DNA from: Cryobacterium adonitolivorans
GTDB taxonomy: Bacteria; Actinomycetota; Actinomycetes; Actinomycetales; Microbacteriaceae
Assembly (NCBI RefSeq): GCF_004402695.1
Contig: NZ_SOFL01000033.1
Coordinates: 1-64,000, forward strand
Direction: 5' to 3'
Length of the DNA: 64,000 nucleotides
In this document: piece after piece, positions 16,639-24,949 of the stretch
Position numbering within the stretch: the stretch's first letter is position 1
Layout of the letters: every line of letters starts with the position of its first letter
Notes under the pieces: generated by a model
Told to the model about the DNA's origin: nothing
Seen by the model: only the letters and a program-made list of their open reading frames with translations
Database searches by the model: none
Program-made: the position numbers and the translations under genes

Positions 16639-17615
16639 GCCCCCACCGCCTTCGCCGTGAGCGCGCCGGTGAGTTGCGGCAGCACCCGCTCGCCGAAGGC
16701 GTCCAGGAACCTCTGCTGCTTCCGGCCCACGTGGTGCAGGTAGATGTCGTCGAACCCGAGGCCCGCCAGCTCGGCCAGCCGGTCGGCGTGCCAGCCCAGG
16801 TCGCTGTTGATCAGCACGGATGCCCGCAGATCCTCCGCGGCGACGTGTTTCGAGATCTCGTCGAAGTTCTCGGGGGTGTCGATGTCCCACGGCACGGGCG
16901 GATCGAAGGCGTTGGTGCGCCACTGGTCGTGCGCGATGGCAAGGGCTTCCTCGTCGGTGCTCGCCCAGCTCAGATGCACCTGCAGGGCCCGTCGGCCGGT
17001 GCCGCCGGCCTGGTCGTACGCATCCAGCACCCGCTTGAGGGTCTCGGGCGGCTGCGCCACGGTGATCAGGCCGTCGGCCCAGGCTGCCGCCCAGCCGGCG
17101 GTCGCCGCCGACACGGCCGCGGCCACCAGCGGCGGCGGGGTGTCCGGCCTGCTCCACACCCGGGCCCTGTCGACGCTGACGTAATGGTCCAGGCTGACCT
17201 CCTCGCCGTTGAGCAGCGCCCGCATCACCTTCACGCACTCCTCCAACCTGGCGTTGCGCAGGTCCTTGCGTAGCCAGTGCTCGCCGGTGATGTGTTCGTT
17301 CACGTTCTCGCCCGAGCCCAGCGCCGCCCAGAACCGGCCGGGGTACATCTGGCCGAGCGTGCCGATCGCCTGTGCGATCACGGCCGGGTGATACCGCTGC
17401 CCGGGGGCGTTCACCACCCCGAACGGCAGGTCGGTGGCTTCCAGGGCCGCGCCCAACCACGACCAGGCGAAACCGGACTGGCCCTGCCGAACGCTCCACG
17501 GGGCGATGTGGTCCGAACACATCGCTGCGGTGAAGCCCACCTCCTCGGCGTGCTTCACCGCGGCCAGCAGCGTGCGCGGATCGATTTGTTCGTGGGAAGC
17601 GTGAAAACCGATCAC
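16635..17615 (-). CDS. LLM-class (luciferase-like) flavin oxidoreductase
   Basis: A 326-residue TIM-barrel oxidoreductase of the luciferase-like family. I start it at GTG 17615, which has GAGAAGGG upstream; the 22-residue extension before it is low complexity. Recognisable parts are IGFHASHEQIDP, AAMCSDHIAPW, GVVNAPGQRYHPAVIAQA, WAALGSGENVNEHI and GFDDIYLHHVG. It is similar to the FMN-dependent subgroup near TIGR03885, a family described as non-F420. That subgroup call is from memory and not tested. It overlaps the start of the trehalose-synthase-like gene by 4 bases, so the two products are made together. Confidence 0.85.
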   Translation of the reverse strand: MIGFHASHEQIDPRTLLAAVKHAEEVGFTAAMCSDHIAPWSVRQGQSGFAWSWLGAALEATDLPFGVVNAPGQRYHPAVIAQAIGTLGQMYPGRFWAALGSGENVNEHITGEHWLRKDLRNARLEECVKVMRALLNGEEVSLDHYVSVDRARVWSRPDTPPPLVAAAVSAATAGWAAAWADGLITVAQPPETLKRVLDAYDQAGGTGRRALQVHLSWASTDEEALAIAHDQWRTNAFDPPVPWDIDTPENFDEISKHVAAEDLRASVLINSDLGWHADRLAELAGLGFDDIYLHHVGRKQQRFLDAFGERVLPQLTGALTAKAVGA

Positions 17616-17904
17616 GGCCGTGCCCTTCTCTAGGGAGCTGCCCCGCGGCGCCGACGGCTCGGGACTGGTTGCACCATGCAATCAGACCTTGTCGGCTGGT
17701 TCAAGCCCCCGGCGTCGCTGCCCGCTCGACGAGGTGCCGACCTGCGCGTCTGCCTTCGCGACGGTTTCGGGGCGGCGCATGGGGCTCGCTGCGCCCCCTG
17801 TGGCGGAGCGCACCAGCTATAGCGGGCGCATTCCGCCACACGGGGTGCACCCACCACAGCGGGCGCGGTCCGCCACATGGGGCGGTGTGACGGGGGTTGC
17901 TGGC
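17616..17904. other. Intergenic stretch with partial GC-rich repeats
   Basis: No gene is supported here. The stretch holds two related direct copies (AGCGGGCGCATTCCGCCACA at 17821-17840 and a diverged copy at 17858-17877) and an inverted TGTGGCGGA near 17800. They look like decayed extragenic palindromes, next to the clear hairpin at 17905-17961. Confidence 0.5.
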
Positions 17905-17961
17905 CGAGTTGCCGCATTCTGCCCCGTCGCACGTGCGGAGGGGGCACTTTTCGGCAACTCG
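17905..17961 (-). terminator. Hairpin downstream of the MFS gene
   Basis: CGAGTTGCCG (17905-17914) pairs perfectly with CGGCAACTCG (17952-17961). Inner TGCCCC/GGGGCA extends the stem. It begins 22 bases after the MFS stop on the minus strand and is a likely terminator, although it also resembles the other extragenic palindromes of the window. Confidence 0.6.
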
Positions 17962-17983
17962 AGGATGCCGGGTGCCGGCGGCG

Positions 17984-19192
17984 CTACAGGTGGTCGTGCT
18001 CGGCGTGGGCGCGGGGAACGACTGGCACCGCGAGCGCCGGGAACACCGCCGCCGCCGCGAAGGTGAGCGGGTAACCGACCACCCCGATCAGGGCGCCCAT
18101 CAGCGGCCCGACCAGCGAGGCGGCGATGAACTGGCCGGTGTTCTGCACCCCGAGGGCCTTGCCCGACCAGCCCGGCCCGGCCATCTCCGCCACCGACGTG
18201 AACGCCAGCCCGTTCGGTGCCACGGTGCACGTCGTCGCGAGCACGAACACCACGGCGGTGGCGCCCCACTGCGCGGCATCCACCGCGGCCAGCACCAGCA
18301 GCACGCTGGCCACACTCACCGCCACCCAGCGCAGCGGCCGCACCCGGCTGCCGACGCGGTCGCTGACCACCCCGATCACGATGCGGCCGATCGCGCCCAC
18401 GAACTGCGCGGCGCCCACCAGCACGCCGGCGGCGAGGGCATCCCAACCCTGGTCGCTGACCAGCCAGACCAGCCCGAAGGTGGAGATGGTGAACTGCGGC
18501 ACCACCAGCAGGACGGATGCCGCGTGGATACGCCAGAGGAAGCCGCTGGAGCGGTACGGGTTGCCGGCCCGCGCGACCGGGGCGCCGGCGCGCGGGGCCG
18601 GCCGGGGCGGGTTGGCCAGGCCGATCCCGCACGCCACCGCCAGCACCGCGGTGAGCGCGAACGGCACGAGCAGGGCCGCCCCCACCCCGGCATCCGCGGC
18701 GATCACCGGGATGGTCACGGCCGCGACCGTCACGCCCAGCGGCTGCGACATCTGGCGGATGCCCATGGCCAGGCCGCGCTTGTGCTTGGGGAACCAGCCC
18801 ACCACGATGCGTCCGCTGGCGGAGTTGGTGCTCGCCGACGCCATGCCGCCCAACAGCAGGAACACACCCAGCGCGACGTAGCCGTCCGCGAGGATCGCTC
18901 CGCCGGCCGCGAGAGCGGTGAGGATGAGGCCGCCGGTGATCACCCACTTCTCGCCGATACGGTCGGCCAGGGCGCCCCACAGGATGAGGGTGAGGACCAT
19001 GCCGAAGGTGGGTATCGCGGCGAGCAGTCCGGCCTGGGCCAGGGAGAGGCCCCGTTCGGTGTGCAGTAGGGGGATGAGGAACGCGGGGGCGCTGACGAAG
19101 ACCGTGCCCGCGGTCTGCGCGGCCACGCCGAGGGCCAGCACGACCCAGGCGCGGGCGGTGATGGTCGGTGTCGCGGCGGTGGCGGTGGCCAT
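17984..19192 (-). CDS. Major facilitator superfamily transporter
   Basis: A 402-residue 12-helix transporter. The ATG at 19192 follows GAGGAGATCACC and replaces a 20-residue upstream extension without hydrophobic character. The MFS signature between helices 2 and 3 is present (LWGALADRIGEKWV), and again between 8 and 9 (GVVSDRVGSRVRP). The segment ASTNSASGRIVVGWFPKHKRGLAMG is that of the nitrate/oxalate-formate-like and general anion MFS groups. The tail HAEHDHL is His-rich. The cargo is not evident. It is a single gene with a hairpin after it, transcribed divergently from the NERD protein. Confidence 0.88.
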   Translation of the reverse strand: MATATAATPTITARAWVVLALGVAAQTAGTVFVSAPAFLIPLLHTERGLSLAQAGLLAAIPTFGMVLTLILWGALADRIGEKWVITGGLILTALAAGGAILADGYVALGVFLLLGGMASASTNSASGRIVVGWFPKHKRGLAMGIRQMSQPLGVTVAAVTIPVIAADAGVGAALLVPFALTAVLAVACGIGLANPPRPAPRAGAPVARAGNPYRSSGFLWRIHAASVLLVVPQFTISTFGLVWLVSDQGWDALAAGVLVGAAQFVGAIGRIVIGVVSDRVGSRVRPLRWVAVSVASVLLVLAAVDAAQWGATAVVFVLATTCTVAPNGLAFTSVAEMAGPGWSGKALGVQNTGQFIAASLVGPLMGALIGVVGYPLTFAAAAVFPALAVPVVPRAHAEHDHL

Positions 19193-19608
19193 GGTGATCT
19201 CCTCGGTGTTGCTGCCTCCCTGCCATCCTGCCGGATGCCCCGCCCGTCGCACTCCGCTAGCCCTTCACCTCGCGGCGTCAACTGTTGCCGAAACGGACTT
19301 TTGCGCCCGGTGCGCCGGACGCAAAAGTCCGCACGGGCAACAGTTGTGCGTGCGGACGCGGGTTTGTCGCGCCCGAACCGGGCCCACGGCCATCCGCTGT
19401 GCGCCGCCACCCAAAGTGGGGGTGCCGCCGGGCCCTGTCCGCTCGCTAACCTCAAATCACCGAACGTGGTTGGCGCCCCGCCCGCACCGCTCCCTGGATG
19501 GTCTGCACGCCCCGAAGCGGCGCACATCCGTGTGGTGGTCCCGGCCAGACCGACCGTCCACGCGGTCTCCCTGGCGCAGCCGCGTCCGGGCGCGTCCAAA
19601 GGAGCAAC
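19193..19608. other. Divergent intergenic region between MFS and NERD genes
   Basis: Apart from the palindrome at 19279-19346 and the ribosome-binding site GGAG (19601-19604) of the NERD gene, I see nothing that supports a gene. Short frames here have poor codon use. Confidence 0.5.
19279..19346. repeat. Extragenic palindrome between divergent genes
   Basis: CAACTGTTGCC (19279-19289) with CGGACTTTTGCG (19294-19305) is matched in inverse by CGCAAAAGTCCG (19320-19331) and GGCAACAGTTG (19336-19346). The stem has a small internal loop. Because both flanking genes run away from it, it cannot be their terminator. It belongs with the palindromes at 17905, 21843 and 26098. Confidence 0.75.
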
Positions 19609-20409
19609 GTGACCCTGCACCCACCCGCGATGCGCAACCGCATCGCAGCTCAGCTGGTCATCGAGCATCTCCTGTCCCGTCAGTCGGCGGTGCCCCCGCG
19701 CACCAGGGTGGCCCGGCTGTTCGGCCAGTCGCCGCTGTGCCCGGAAAGCGTGAGCTGGTACCTCGGCGCGCAGGGCGAGATCACGGTAGGCAAGATGCTC
19801 GCCACCCTGCCCCAGGACTGGACCGCGTTCCACGCCGTGCCGATCGGCAAGAACGACACCGACATCGACCACATCCTGGTGGGCCCCGGCGGAATATTCA
19901 CCATCAACACCAAGCACCACTGCGGCAAGCACATCTGGGTGGGCACCCGCACGGTCACCGTCTCCGGCCACAAGAAGGCCTACCTGCCCGCCGCCGAGCA
20001 CGAGGCCGAACGCGTCACCACGGTGCTGCGCGAACGGATGCCGCTGGTCGCGCCGGTGCAACCGGTGATCGCCCTCGTCGACCCCAAGCAGATCACCTTC
20101 CGCGACAAGCCCGTGCAGGTGAAGGTGCTCGATGCCCGCACCCTGCGCCGGTGGCTGCTCAAGCTGCAGCCGGTGCTCAGCGACGACGAGATCGCCGAGG
20201 CCGTGGTGATCCTGGACAGCCCGGCCACCTGGCGCCAGCATCCGACCCCGGCCCCGGCGGACGTGATGACCCGCTTCGAGGCCCTCGACGGGCAGGTGCG
20301 GCGGGCACGGATCCGCCGGGTGCTCTGGGCGGCCGCCGGGACGACGGCAGTGTGCGCCGGCTCCCTGGGCGGAGCGCTGCTCGCGACGCAGGCGATGCTG
20401 GGCGGCTGA
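19609..20409 (+). CDS. NERD-domain protein with C-terminal membrane segment
   Basis: A 266-residue protein. The GTG at 19609 follows AAAGGAG and is preferred to the longer frame. The NERD (nuclease-related) domain lies at about residues 65-180: DWTAFHAVPIGKNDTDIDHILVG, then GGIFTINTKHH and IWVGTRTV. NERD is a PD-(D/E)XK-fold relative. The usual E-x-K is N-T-K here, so the catalytic acid is replaced. A hydrophobic helix (LWAAAGTTAVCAGSLGGALL) ends the protein, so it is probably a tail-anchored membrane protein. A paralogue with the same INTKHH motif lies at 56904-57713. Its function is unknown. Confidence 0.82.
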   Translation: MTLHPPAMRNRIAAQLVIEHLLSRQSAVPPRTRVARLFGQSPLCPESVSWYLGAQGEITVGKMLATLPQDWTAFHAVPIGKNDTDIDHILVGPGGIFTINTKHHCGKHIWVGTRTVTVSGHKKAYLPAAEHEAERVTTVLRERMPLVAPVQPVIALVDPKQITFRDKPVQVKVLDARTLRRWLLKLQPVLSDDEIAEAVVILDSPATWRQHPTPAPADVMTRFEALDGQVRRARIRRVLWAAAGTTAVCAGSLGGALLATQAMLGG

Positions 20410-20460
20410 CACGCACCACGCCCGGTGTCAGCCCGGCCGCGGCCAGCGGCGTGCTCCGGG

Positions 20461-20940
20461 TCAGTCCGGTTGACGCCAGGTGCTCACGCCCGTGGCGGCG
20501 AGCACGCCGACCGCATAGGCGACCAGGTCGAGTGCATTGAACGTGGTACCGAGCAGGTACCGGAACGGCGCGAAGAGCTCGGTGAGGCTGGTGGGCAGAC
20601 CGGTGAGCTGGAAGACCTCGAGTGCCGCGCAGAGCAGGATCGCGGCCACCGCAACCTGCCAGCTGGGTCGGCGGACGAAGACAACAGACAGGACCAGGTA
20701 CACCAACACCGCATAGAGCGCGTCGCCGACGAAATCGCCGACGATGCCCGTGGTCGAGAAGTGCACGAGCAACCCGGTGACCACGATGAGGCCCGCTGTC
20801 GCGGTCAGCAGCAGCCGGCGCTTGCGGAAGCCGTGCTTCAGAGTGGCCTCGAGGTCGCGCGATTCCTGCGCGCTCTCGTCATCCAGGCCGGAATCCGGCT
20901 GGCCAACGCCCCCGGTCGACACCCGGTACTTCCGATCCAT
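20461..20940 (-). CDS. DUF2809/VanZ-like small membrane protein
   Basis: A 159-residue membrane protein: ~40 polar residues, then four hydrophobic segments. VGDFVGDALYAVLVYLVLS and ALEVFQLTGLP match the DUF2809 pattern (a conserved GD before a helix and an E-x-x-Q-L segment), which is distantly VanZ-like. The function of the family is unknown. The gene converges on the NERD gene with 51 bases between stops. There is no operon context; the next gene on the other side is divergent. Confidence 0.7.
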   Translation of the reverse strand: MDRKYRVSTGGVGQPDSGLDDESAQESRDLEATLKHGFRKRRLLLTATAGLIVVTGLLVHFSTTGIVGDFVGDALYAVLVYLVLSVVFVRRPSWQVAVAAILLCAALEVFQLTGLPTSLTELFAPFRYLLGTTFNALDLVAYAVGVLAATGVSTWRQPD

Positions 20941-21023
20941 ACGCTGACCGTACCGTGTGCCGGAGCGCCGACGAAAGCAGGATGCGTACGAATAGTTTCC
21001 GGCCCTACCGATAGCCTGACGCC

Positions 21024-21197
21024 ATGACCACAGCGAAGAAGTCGACGTGGTCTCCCGTCGCCGCGGCCGTGGCCGTCGCCGTGCTGTTTCTGGTGTTGGC
21101 GCTGTGGGTGAACGGTAACTTTCCGGTGCCCATCGCCGTGGCCATCGCGCTGGCGCTGGGCGGCGGAACCTTCCTGGCCGGCCGGAAGCGCCGGTAG
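21024..21197 (+). CDS. 57-residue two-helix membrane protein
   Basis: The ATG at 21024 opens a 57-residue frame with two hydrophobic stretches (VAAAVAVAVLFLVLALWV and VAIAVAIALALGGGTFLAG as seen around residues 12-30 and 36-53) separated by NGNFPVP. The ends are Lys- and Arg-rich (TTAKKST; GRKRR). This predicts a hairpin in the membrane with both ends inside. It lies between the DUF2809 gene (divergent) and the RibD-like gene (same strand, 47 bases on). No family is recognised. Codon bias and the hydrophobic profile support it. Confidence 0.55.
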   Translation: MTTAKKSTWSPVAAAVAVAVLFLVLALWVNGNFPVPIAVAIALALGGGTFLAGRKRR

Positions 21198-21244
21198 CCG
21201 CCGCACCCCTCGCTTGCGTTGGTGGCCGCTGCTAACGTGCTGGC

Positions 21245-21820
21245 ATGACCACCAATTCTGAGTCGGGCGCACCCGTCGCGTCCCTGATCGGCTGCGTCTT
21301 CGTGGGCACCAGCCTCGACGGTTTCATCGCCCGTGAGAACGGCGACTTTGACTGGCTCGTCGCCGCCGGTGACGCCATCGGCGAGACCGGCTACGACGAG
21401 TTCTTCGCCAGCGTCGACGCCCTTGTCGTGGGCCGTGCCACGTTCGACACCGTGCGCGGCTTTGTCGACTGGCCCTACGCCGGTAAGCGGGTGCTCGTGC
21501 TCAGCCGCACGTTGCTGCGCAGCTTCGACGTCGAGTCCGAGCCGGACGCCACCGCACACGCCACGCTCGACGACGTGATCGCCACCCTCGTCGCCGAGGG
21601 TCACCGCCGGGTGTACGTCGACGGCGGGCGCACCATCCAGAGCTTCCTGCGGGCTGGCCTGATCCGCGAAATCACCATCACCCGCGCCCCCGTGCTGCTC
21701 GGCGCGGGCATCCCGTTGTTCGGCCCGCTCGACGGCGACGTGCAACTGCGGCACGTGGGCACCCGAGAGCTCGGCGCGGGCTTCACCCAGTCCAGCTACG
21801 AGGTGCTGCGCAGCAGCTGA
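21245..21820 (+). CDS. Dihydrofolate-reductase-family (RibD C-terminal-like) protein
   Basis: A 191-residue single-domain protein of the RibD-C/DHFR-like family. Typical elements are FVGTSLDGFIARENGDFDWL at the start, ALVVGRATFDTVRGF, VLVLSRTL, a glycine-rich VYVDGGRTIQSFLRAGLI that binds NADPH, and ITITRAPVLLGAGIPLFG. Stand-alone members are cytoplasmic reductases of unknown substrate and are not the folate DHFR. The gene is a single transcription unit and converges on the GGDEF-EAL gene, with a strong bidirectional hairpin between them. Confidence 0.9.
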   Translation: MTTNSESGAPVASLIGCVFVGTSLDGFIARENGDFDWLVAAGDAIGETGYDEFFASVDALVVGRATFDTVRGFVDWPYAGKRVLVLSRTLLRSFDVESEPDATAHATLDDVIATLVAEGHRRVYVDGGRTIQSFLRAGLIREITITRAPVLLGAGIPLFGPLDGDVQLRHVGTRELGAGFTQSSYEVLRSS

Positions 21821-21842
21821 CCGGATGCCCGCCCCGCCACCT

Positions 21843-21905
21843 CCGCGAACTGTGAGAAAAGCACCGAAAATGCTCGCATCCTGGTGCTTTTCTCACGGTT
21901 CGCGG
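21843..21905. terminator. Bidirectional hairpin between convergent genes
   Basis: A 23-base arm at 21843-21865 (starts CCGCGAACTGTGAGAAAAGC) pairs with 21883-21905 with one mismatch, around a 17-base loop. It lies 22 bases after the RibD-like stop and 53 after the GGDEF-EAL stop. The arms carry AAAA/TTTT, so it could terminate in both directions. Confidence 0.75.
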
Positions 21906-21958
21906 ATGGGCGGTGGCGTCTGAGAGGTCGCCTGACGGGAGCGCGACCAGCGGGACGG

Positions 21959-24307
21959 CTAGACCGACGGGACGGGCTCCAACGGGAGAGTGTCGGCGCG
22001 GGCCAGCCACCCGCGCAGCTCGGCATCAGGCACCGCCGGGCAGTACAGGTGTCCCTGCACCGCGTCGGTACCGAACTGCGCCAACAGCTCCTGCTGGTCC
22101 AGCCGCTCCACGCCCTCCGCGATGCTGTCGATGCCCAGCTTCGCGCTCATCTGCACGATGGCCTCCACCACGGTGCGGTCCACCGGGTTGCTCAGCGCGC
22201 CGGACACGAAGCTCGCGTCGAGCTTGACCACCGAGATCGGAAGCGAACGCAGCGTCGACAGCGACGAGTATCCGGTGCCAAAGTCGTCGATCGCCACGCG
22301 GATGCCGTGGCCGGCGAGGGTCTTCAGCCGCTCCACCGCCGCGAGCGACTCCAGCACCACGGTCTCGGTGAGCTCGAGCACCAGACGCTGGGCGGGCAGC
22401 CCGCTGTCGGCCAGGCACCACAGCACCGAGTCCACGAAGTGGTCGCTCTCAAGCTCCCGCGCCGAGACGTTCACGTGCACCGTCATCGGCACCCCCGGCC
22501 GGGCCTCCGGCCAGGTCACGGCATCAGCGCACGAGCGCCGCAGCACGAACGCGCCAATGCCCAGGATGGCGCCGCTGGACTCGGCCAGCGAAATGAACTC
22601 TTCCGGCTTCAGCAGGCCCCGCTCCGGATGCTGCCACCGCACGAGGGCTTCGGCACCGGTGCAGCGCAGGTCCGTCAGTGACACAATCGGTTGGTAGTAC
22701 ACCTCGAGCTCGCCGGCGCCCGCGGCCCGGCCCAGCTGCCGTTCGAAGGACACCAGCGACGACTCGCCCTGCAGCAGCCCCGGCTTGAACAGTTGTACCT
22801 GGCCCTTGCCGTGGGCCTTGGCGGCGTACATCGCCACGTCGGCCTGGTGAACGAGCTCCTCGAGATCGGCGCCGGGAGCGGCCGTGGCCACGCCCACGCT
22901 GGCGCCCACCCGGCAGGGCCGCCCGTCCACGATGATGGGCGCGGCCAGCGAGCCCACCATGCGCTGCGCGATCGCCGCGGCGGCCGCATCCGTGGTGCCC
23001 GTGAGCACCACCGCGAACTCGTCACCGCCAAGCCGGGCGCAGATGTCCTGCGGCCGGATGCAGTGCCGCAGCCGCTCGGCCACCTCAATGAGCACGGCGT
23101 CGCCGGCGCGGTGCCCCATCTGGTCGTTGACATCCTTGAAGTCGTCGAGGTCGAGGAACAGCACGTGCAGCGCCTCGGTGGTGTCGGTGCGGGCGAGTTG
23201 GGCGCCCAGCCGGGCGGTGAACGAGAGCCGGTTGTCGAGTCCGGTGAGAGCGTCGTGCTGCGCCTGCGCGGTGAGCTGATGATGCGAATGGCTGTTACGC
23301 AGCGCCAGGTTCACCTGGTTCACCAGGCTACGCACCGACAATATGGTGCCCTCGGGGATCCGCTTCGGCGCACCCACGAGCAGCCAGGCGTCCTCCTCCT
23401 GCTCGGTGAGCGGCACGCACTCCCAGACCAGGGGTTGGCCCACGGCATCATTGAGCGGGCCCGAACGCATGATCTGCGCCTCGCCGCTGTTCTCGATGCT
23501 GCGCAGCACGTCGCCGGGCAATGTTGTGGGCGGCGGCTCGATGAAGTCGCCGGTGTGGGCGCCGACCTGCAGCAGGCCGTTGTGGCGCACCACCTTGAGC
23601 ACTCGCAACCCTGGGGTGGTGGCACCCAGCTCGCCGGCGGTGGTCCAGGAGAGGAGGCGGATCGCGTTGGCATCGGTCATGCCGAGCAGTTTGGCGCCGG
23701 TCTCGGTGAGTGCCTTGTCGCGTTCAATGGCCCAGTCGTTGGCCTGCAGCACGGTGCGCATCTGCTCCGTCACCACGGTGATGAGCAGCATGATCGAGAT
23801 CGTGGCCGCCTGCCGGGCGGGGTCGGGCGCCGTCGCGTGCCCCGGCGTCATCGGCCAGAGCACAGTGATGGCCACGACCGCCGCCGTGTAGAGCACGCCG
23901 CGAACCGCCGACCGCCACGGCGTGCCGTAGAAGGTGCGCAGCCAGGCGGCGGCGAAGATGAGCGGGGCCGCAGCCAGAGGCACTGGCCCGGCCAGCGCGA
24001 ACGCGGTGAGCGCGAAGGCATCCAGCACCTCGAGGACGAACGGCACCCGTTGCCGCACAAGGCTGTAGATCCACGAGCCGCAGAGCGCAGCCGTGGATGC
24101 GGACGCCAGGAGCAGGTCCAGCCGGTTTGCCGTGACGTTGGGAATTATGCCGGGCAGGCTGAACACCAGCGACAGCAGCGCCAGCCAGGTGAAGAGCCAG
24201 CGGGTGCCCTCAAGCACGCCCGTGGGTCGGTGCAGCAGCGTGGACCCGACCGCGGTCAACCTGCGACCGGCTCTGTTCAACGTGGATCGTTCCCCGACTG
24301 CGACCAT
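21959..24307 (-). CDS. Membrane GGDEF-EAL cyclic-di-GMP protein
   Basis: A 782-residue protein. I start it at ATG 24307, which has AAGGAAAG upstream. The N-terminal ~200 residues hold about six hydrophobic helices, followed by a GAF-like middle region (~215-350). The GGDEF domain carries the intact LGGDEFAVV and, five residues before it, RPQD as a product-inhibition I-site. The EAL domain reads AEALVRW, with MTVHVNVSARELES, IDDFGTGYSSL and KLDASFV, the usual metal and loop-6 residues. Both diguanylate cyclase and phosphodiesterase activity look possible. It is a single gene, so its signal is presumably read by the membrane and GAF-like parts. Confidence 0.93.
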   Translation of the reverse strand: MVAVGERSTLNRAGRRLTAVGSTLLHRPTGVLEGTRWLFTWLALLSLVFSLPGIIPNVTANRLDLLLASASTAALCGSWIYSLVRQRVPFVLEVLDAFALTAFALAGPVPLAAAPLIFAAAWLRTFYGTPWRSAVRGVLYTAAVVAITVLWPMTPGHATAPDPARQAATISIMLLITVVTEQMRTVLQANDWAIERDKALTETGAKLLGMTDANAIRLLSWTTAGELGATTPGLRVLKVVRHNGLLQVGAHTGDFIEPPPTTLPGDVLRSIENSGEAQIMRSGPLNDAVGQPLVWECVPLTEQEEDAWLLVGAPKRIPEGTILSVRSLVNQVNLALRNSHSHHQLTAQAQHDALTGLDNRLSFTARLGAQLARTDTTEALHVLFLDLDDFKDVNDQMGHRAGDAVLIEVAERLRHCIRPQDICARLGGDEFAVVLTGTTDAAAAAIAQRMVGSLAAPIIVDGRPCRVGASVGVATAAPGADLEELVHQADVAMYAAKAHGKGQVQLFKPGLLQGESSLVSFERQLGRAAGAGELEVYYQPIVSLTDLRCTGAEALVRWQHPERGLLKPEEFISLAESSGAILGIGAFVLRRSCADAVTWPEARPGVPMTVHVNVSARELESDHFVDSVLWCLADSGLPAQRLVLELTETVVLESLAAVERLKTLAGHGIRVAIDDFGTGYSSLSTLRSLPISVVKLDASFVSGALSNPVDRTVVEAIVQMSAKLGIDSIAEGVERLDQQELLAQFGTDAVQGHLYCPAVPDAELRGWLARADTLPLEPVPSV

Positions 24308-24460
24308 GAGACTGCTTTCCTTGGATCGTGTCGGTACATCCCTTGGTGGCCGCGACGACACGTACGTTGAACGTACCAGTGAGCAGCCCTCACCCCTGAC
24401 GGATGCCCGTGTGTCGCCCACCCGGGTTGCCGCCCTGGGGGTCTGCGCTCAATTGCAAAC

Positions 24461-24630
24461 ATCCCCTTCCGGCTGGTCGAGCTTATCGAGACCCGGTGCG
24501 ACGACCTGCGGATCGCAACCATCCCGTTGGTCGAGCTCGTCGAGACCTGGCGAGTCGACCTGCGAATCGCAGCCATCCCGTTGGTCGAGCCTGTCGAGAT
24601 CCGTGACGAGGTGTCGACAAGCTCGACCCA
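24461..24630. repeat. Imperfect tandem array, GGTCGAGCT-GTCGAGACC family
   Basis: Three units begin ATCCC(C/G) at 24461, 24521 and 24575, each followed by (C/T)GGTCGAGC(T/C)TRTCGAGA, and they end with an inverse piece GTGTCGACAAGCTCGACC at 24611-24628. The units are 54-60 bases apart. A reverse-complement relative is the 48-base array at 26203-26346, so the two arrays bracket the CDGSH/di-iron gene pair in opposite orientation. Confidence 0.8.
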
Positions 24631-24649
24631 CGATCGGCCGAGCGGCAGA

Positions 24650-24949
24650 TCAGGTGGGCAGCGGCGGCTGCGGGGCCGGTGGTTCCTGCTCGGTCTTGAA
24701 CCCGATGGCCTTGTGGCTGCCGTCGCAGAATGGTTTGAGCGTAGACACGCCGCAGCGGCACAGCGCAACCGTCTTACGCCGCGGCGGAATCACCTCGCCC
24801 GTCGGTGTGAGAATCTCGAAGGTGCCCCGCACCAGCAGGGGACCATTCGGGTACGCGGTGATGCTCACGGGCTCGTCCGCGCCAATCGCGGGTCGGTCCT
24901 CCCATTGGTCGTCCCACCGCTTGGCGGGCTGGGCGTCGGGCTCGGTCAT
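24650..24949 (-). CDS. CDGSH iron-sulfur domain protein
   Basis: A 99-residue protein with one CDGSH motif, CRCGVSTLKPFCDGSH (C-x-C-x2-S-x3-P-x-C-D-G-S-H), which binds a redox-active, pH-labile 2Fe-2S cluster. The N-terminal part (PVSITAYPNGPLLVRGTFEI) forms the small beta structure seen in the bacterial type. There is no membrane anchor, so it is cytoplasmic. Its start overlaps the stop of the upstream di-iron protein gene by 4 bases (ATGA). That coupling suggests an electron carrier for that enzyme. It ends in a Pro-rich tail (EPPAPQPPLP). Confidence 0.93.
   Translation of the reverse strand: MTEPDAQPAKRWDDQWEDRPAIGADEPVSITAYPNGPLLVRGTFEILTPTGEVIPPRRKTVALCRCGVSTLKPFCDGSHKAIGFKTEQEPPAPQPPLPT

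Noticed and set aside
16639..17520. N-terminal extension of the trehalose-synthase-like gene
   Set aside because: It is the LLM oxidoreductase gene read in the wrong frame. The GH13 domain begins at the ATG at 16638 with an ATGA overlap.
17616..17904. Short genes in the GC-rich gap
   Set aside because: The frames are made of repeated GGGCGC and CCGCCAC words, lack ribosome-binding sites and have no protein-like composition.
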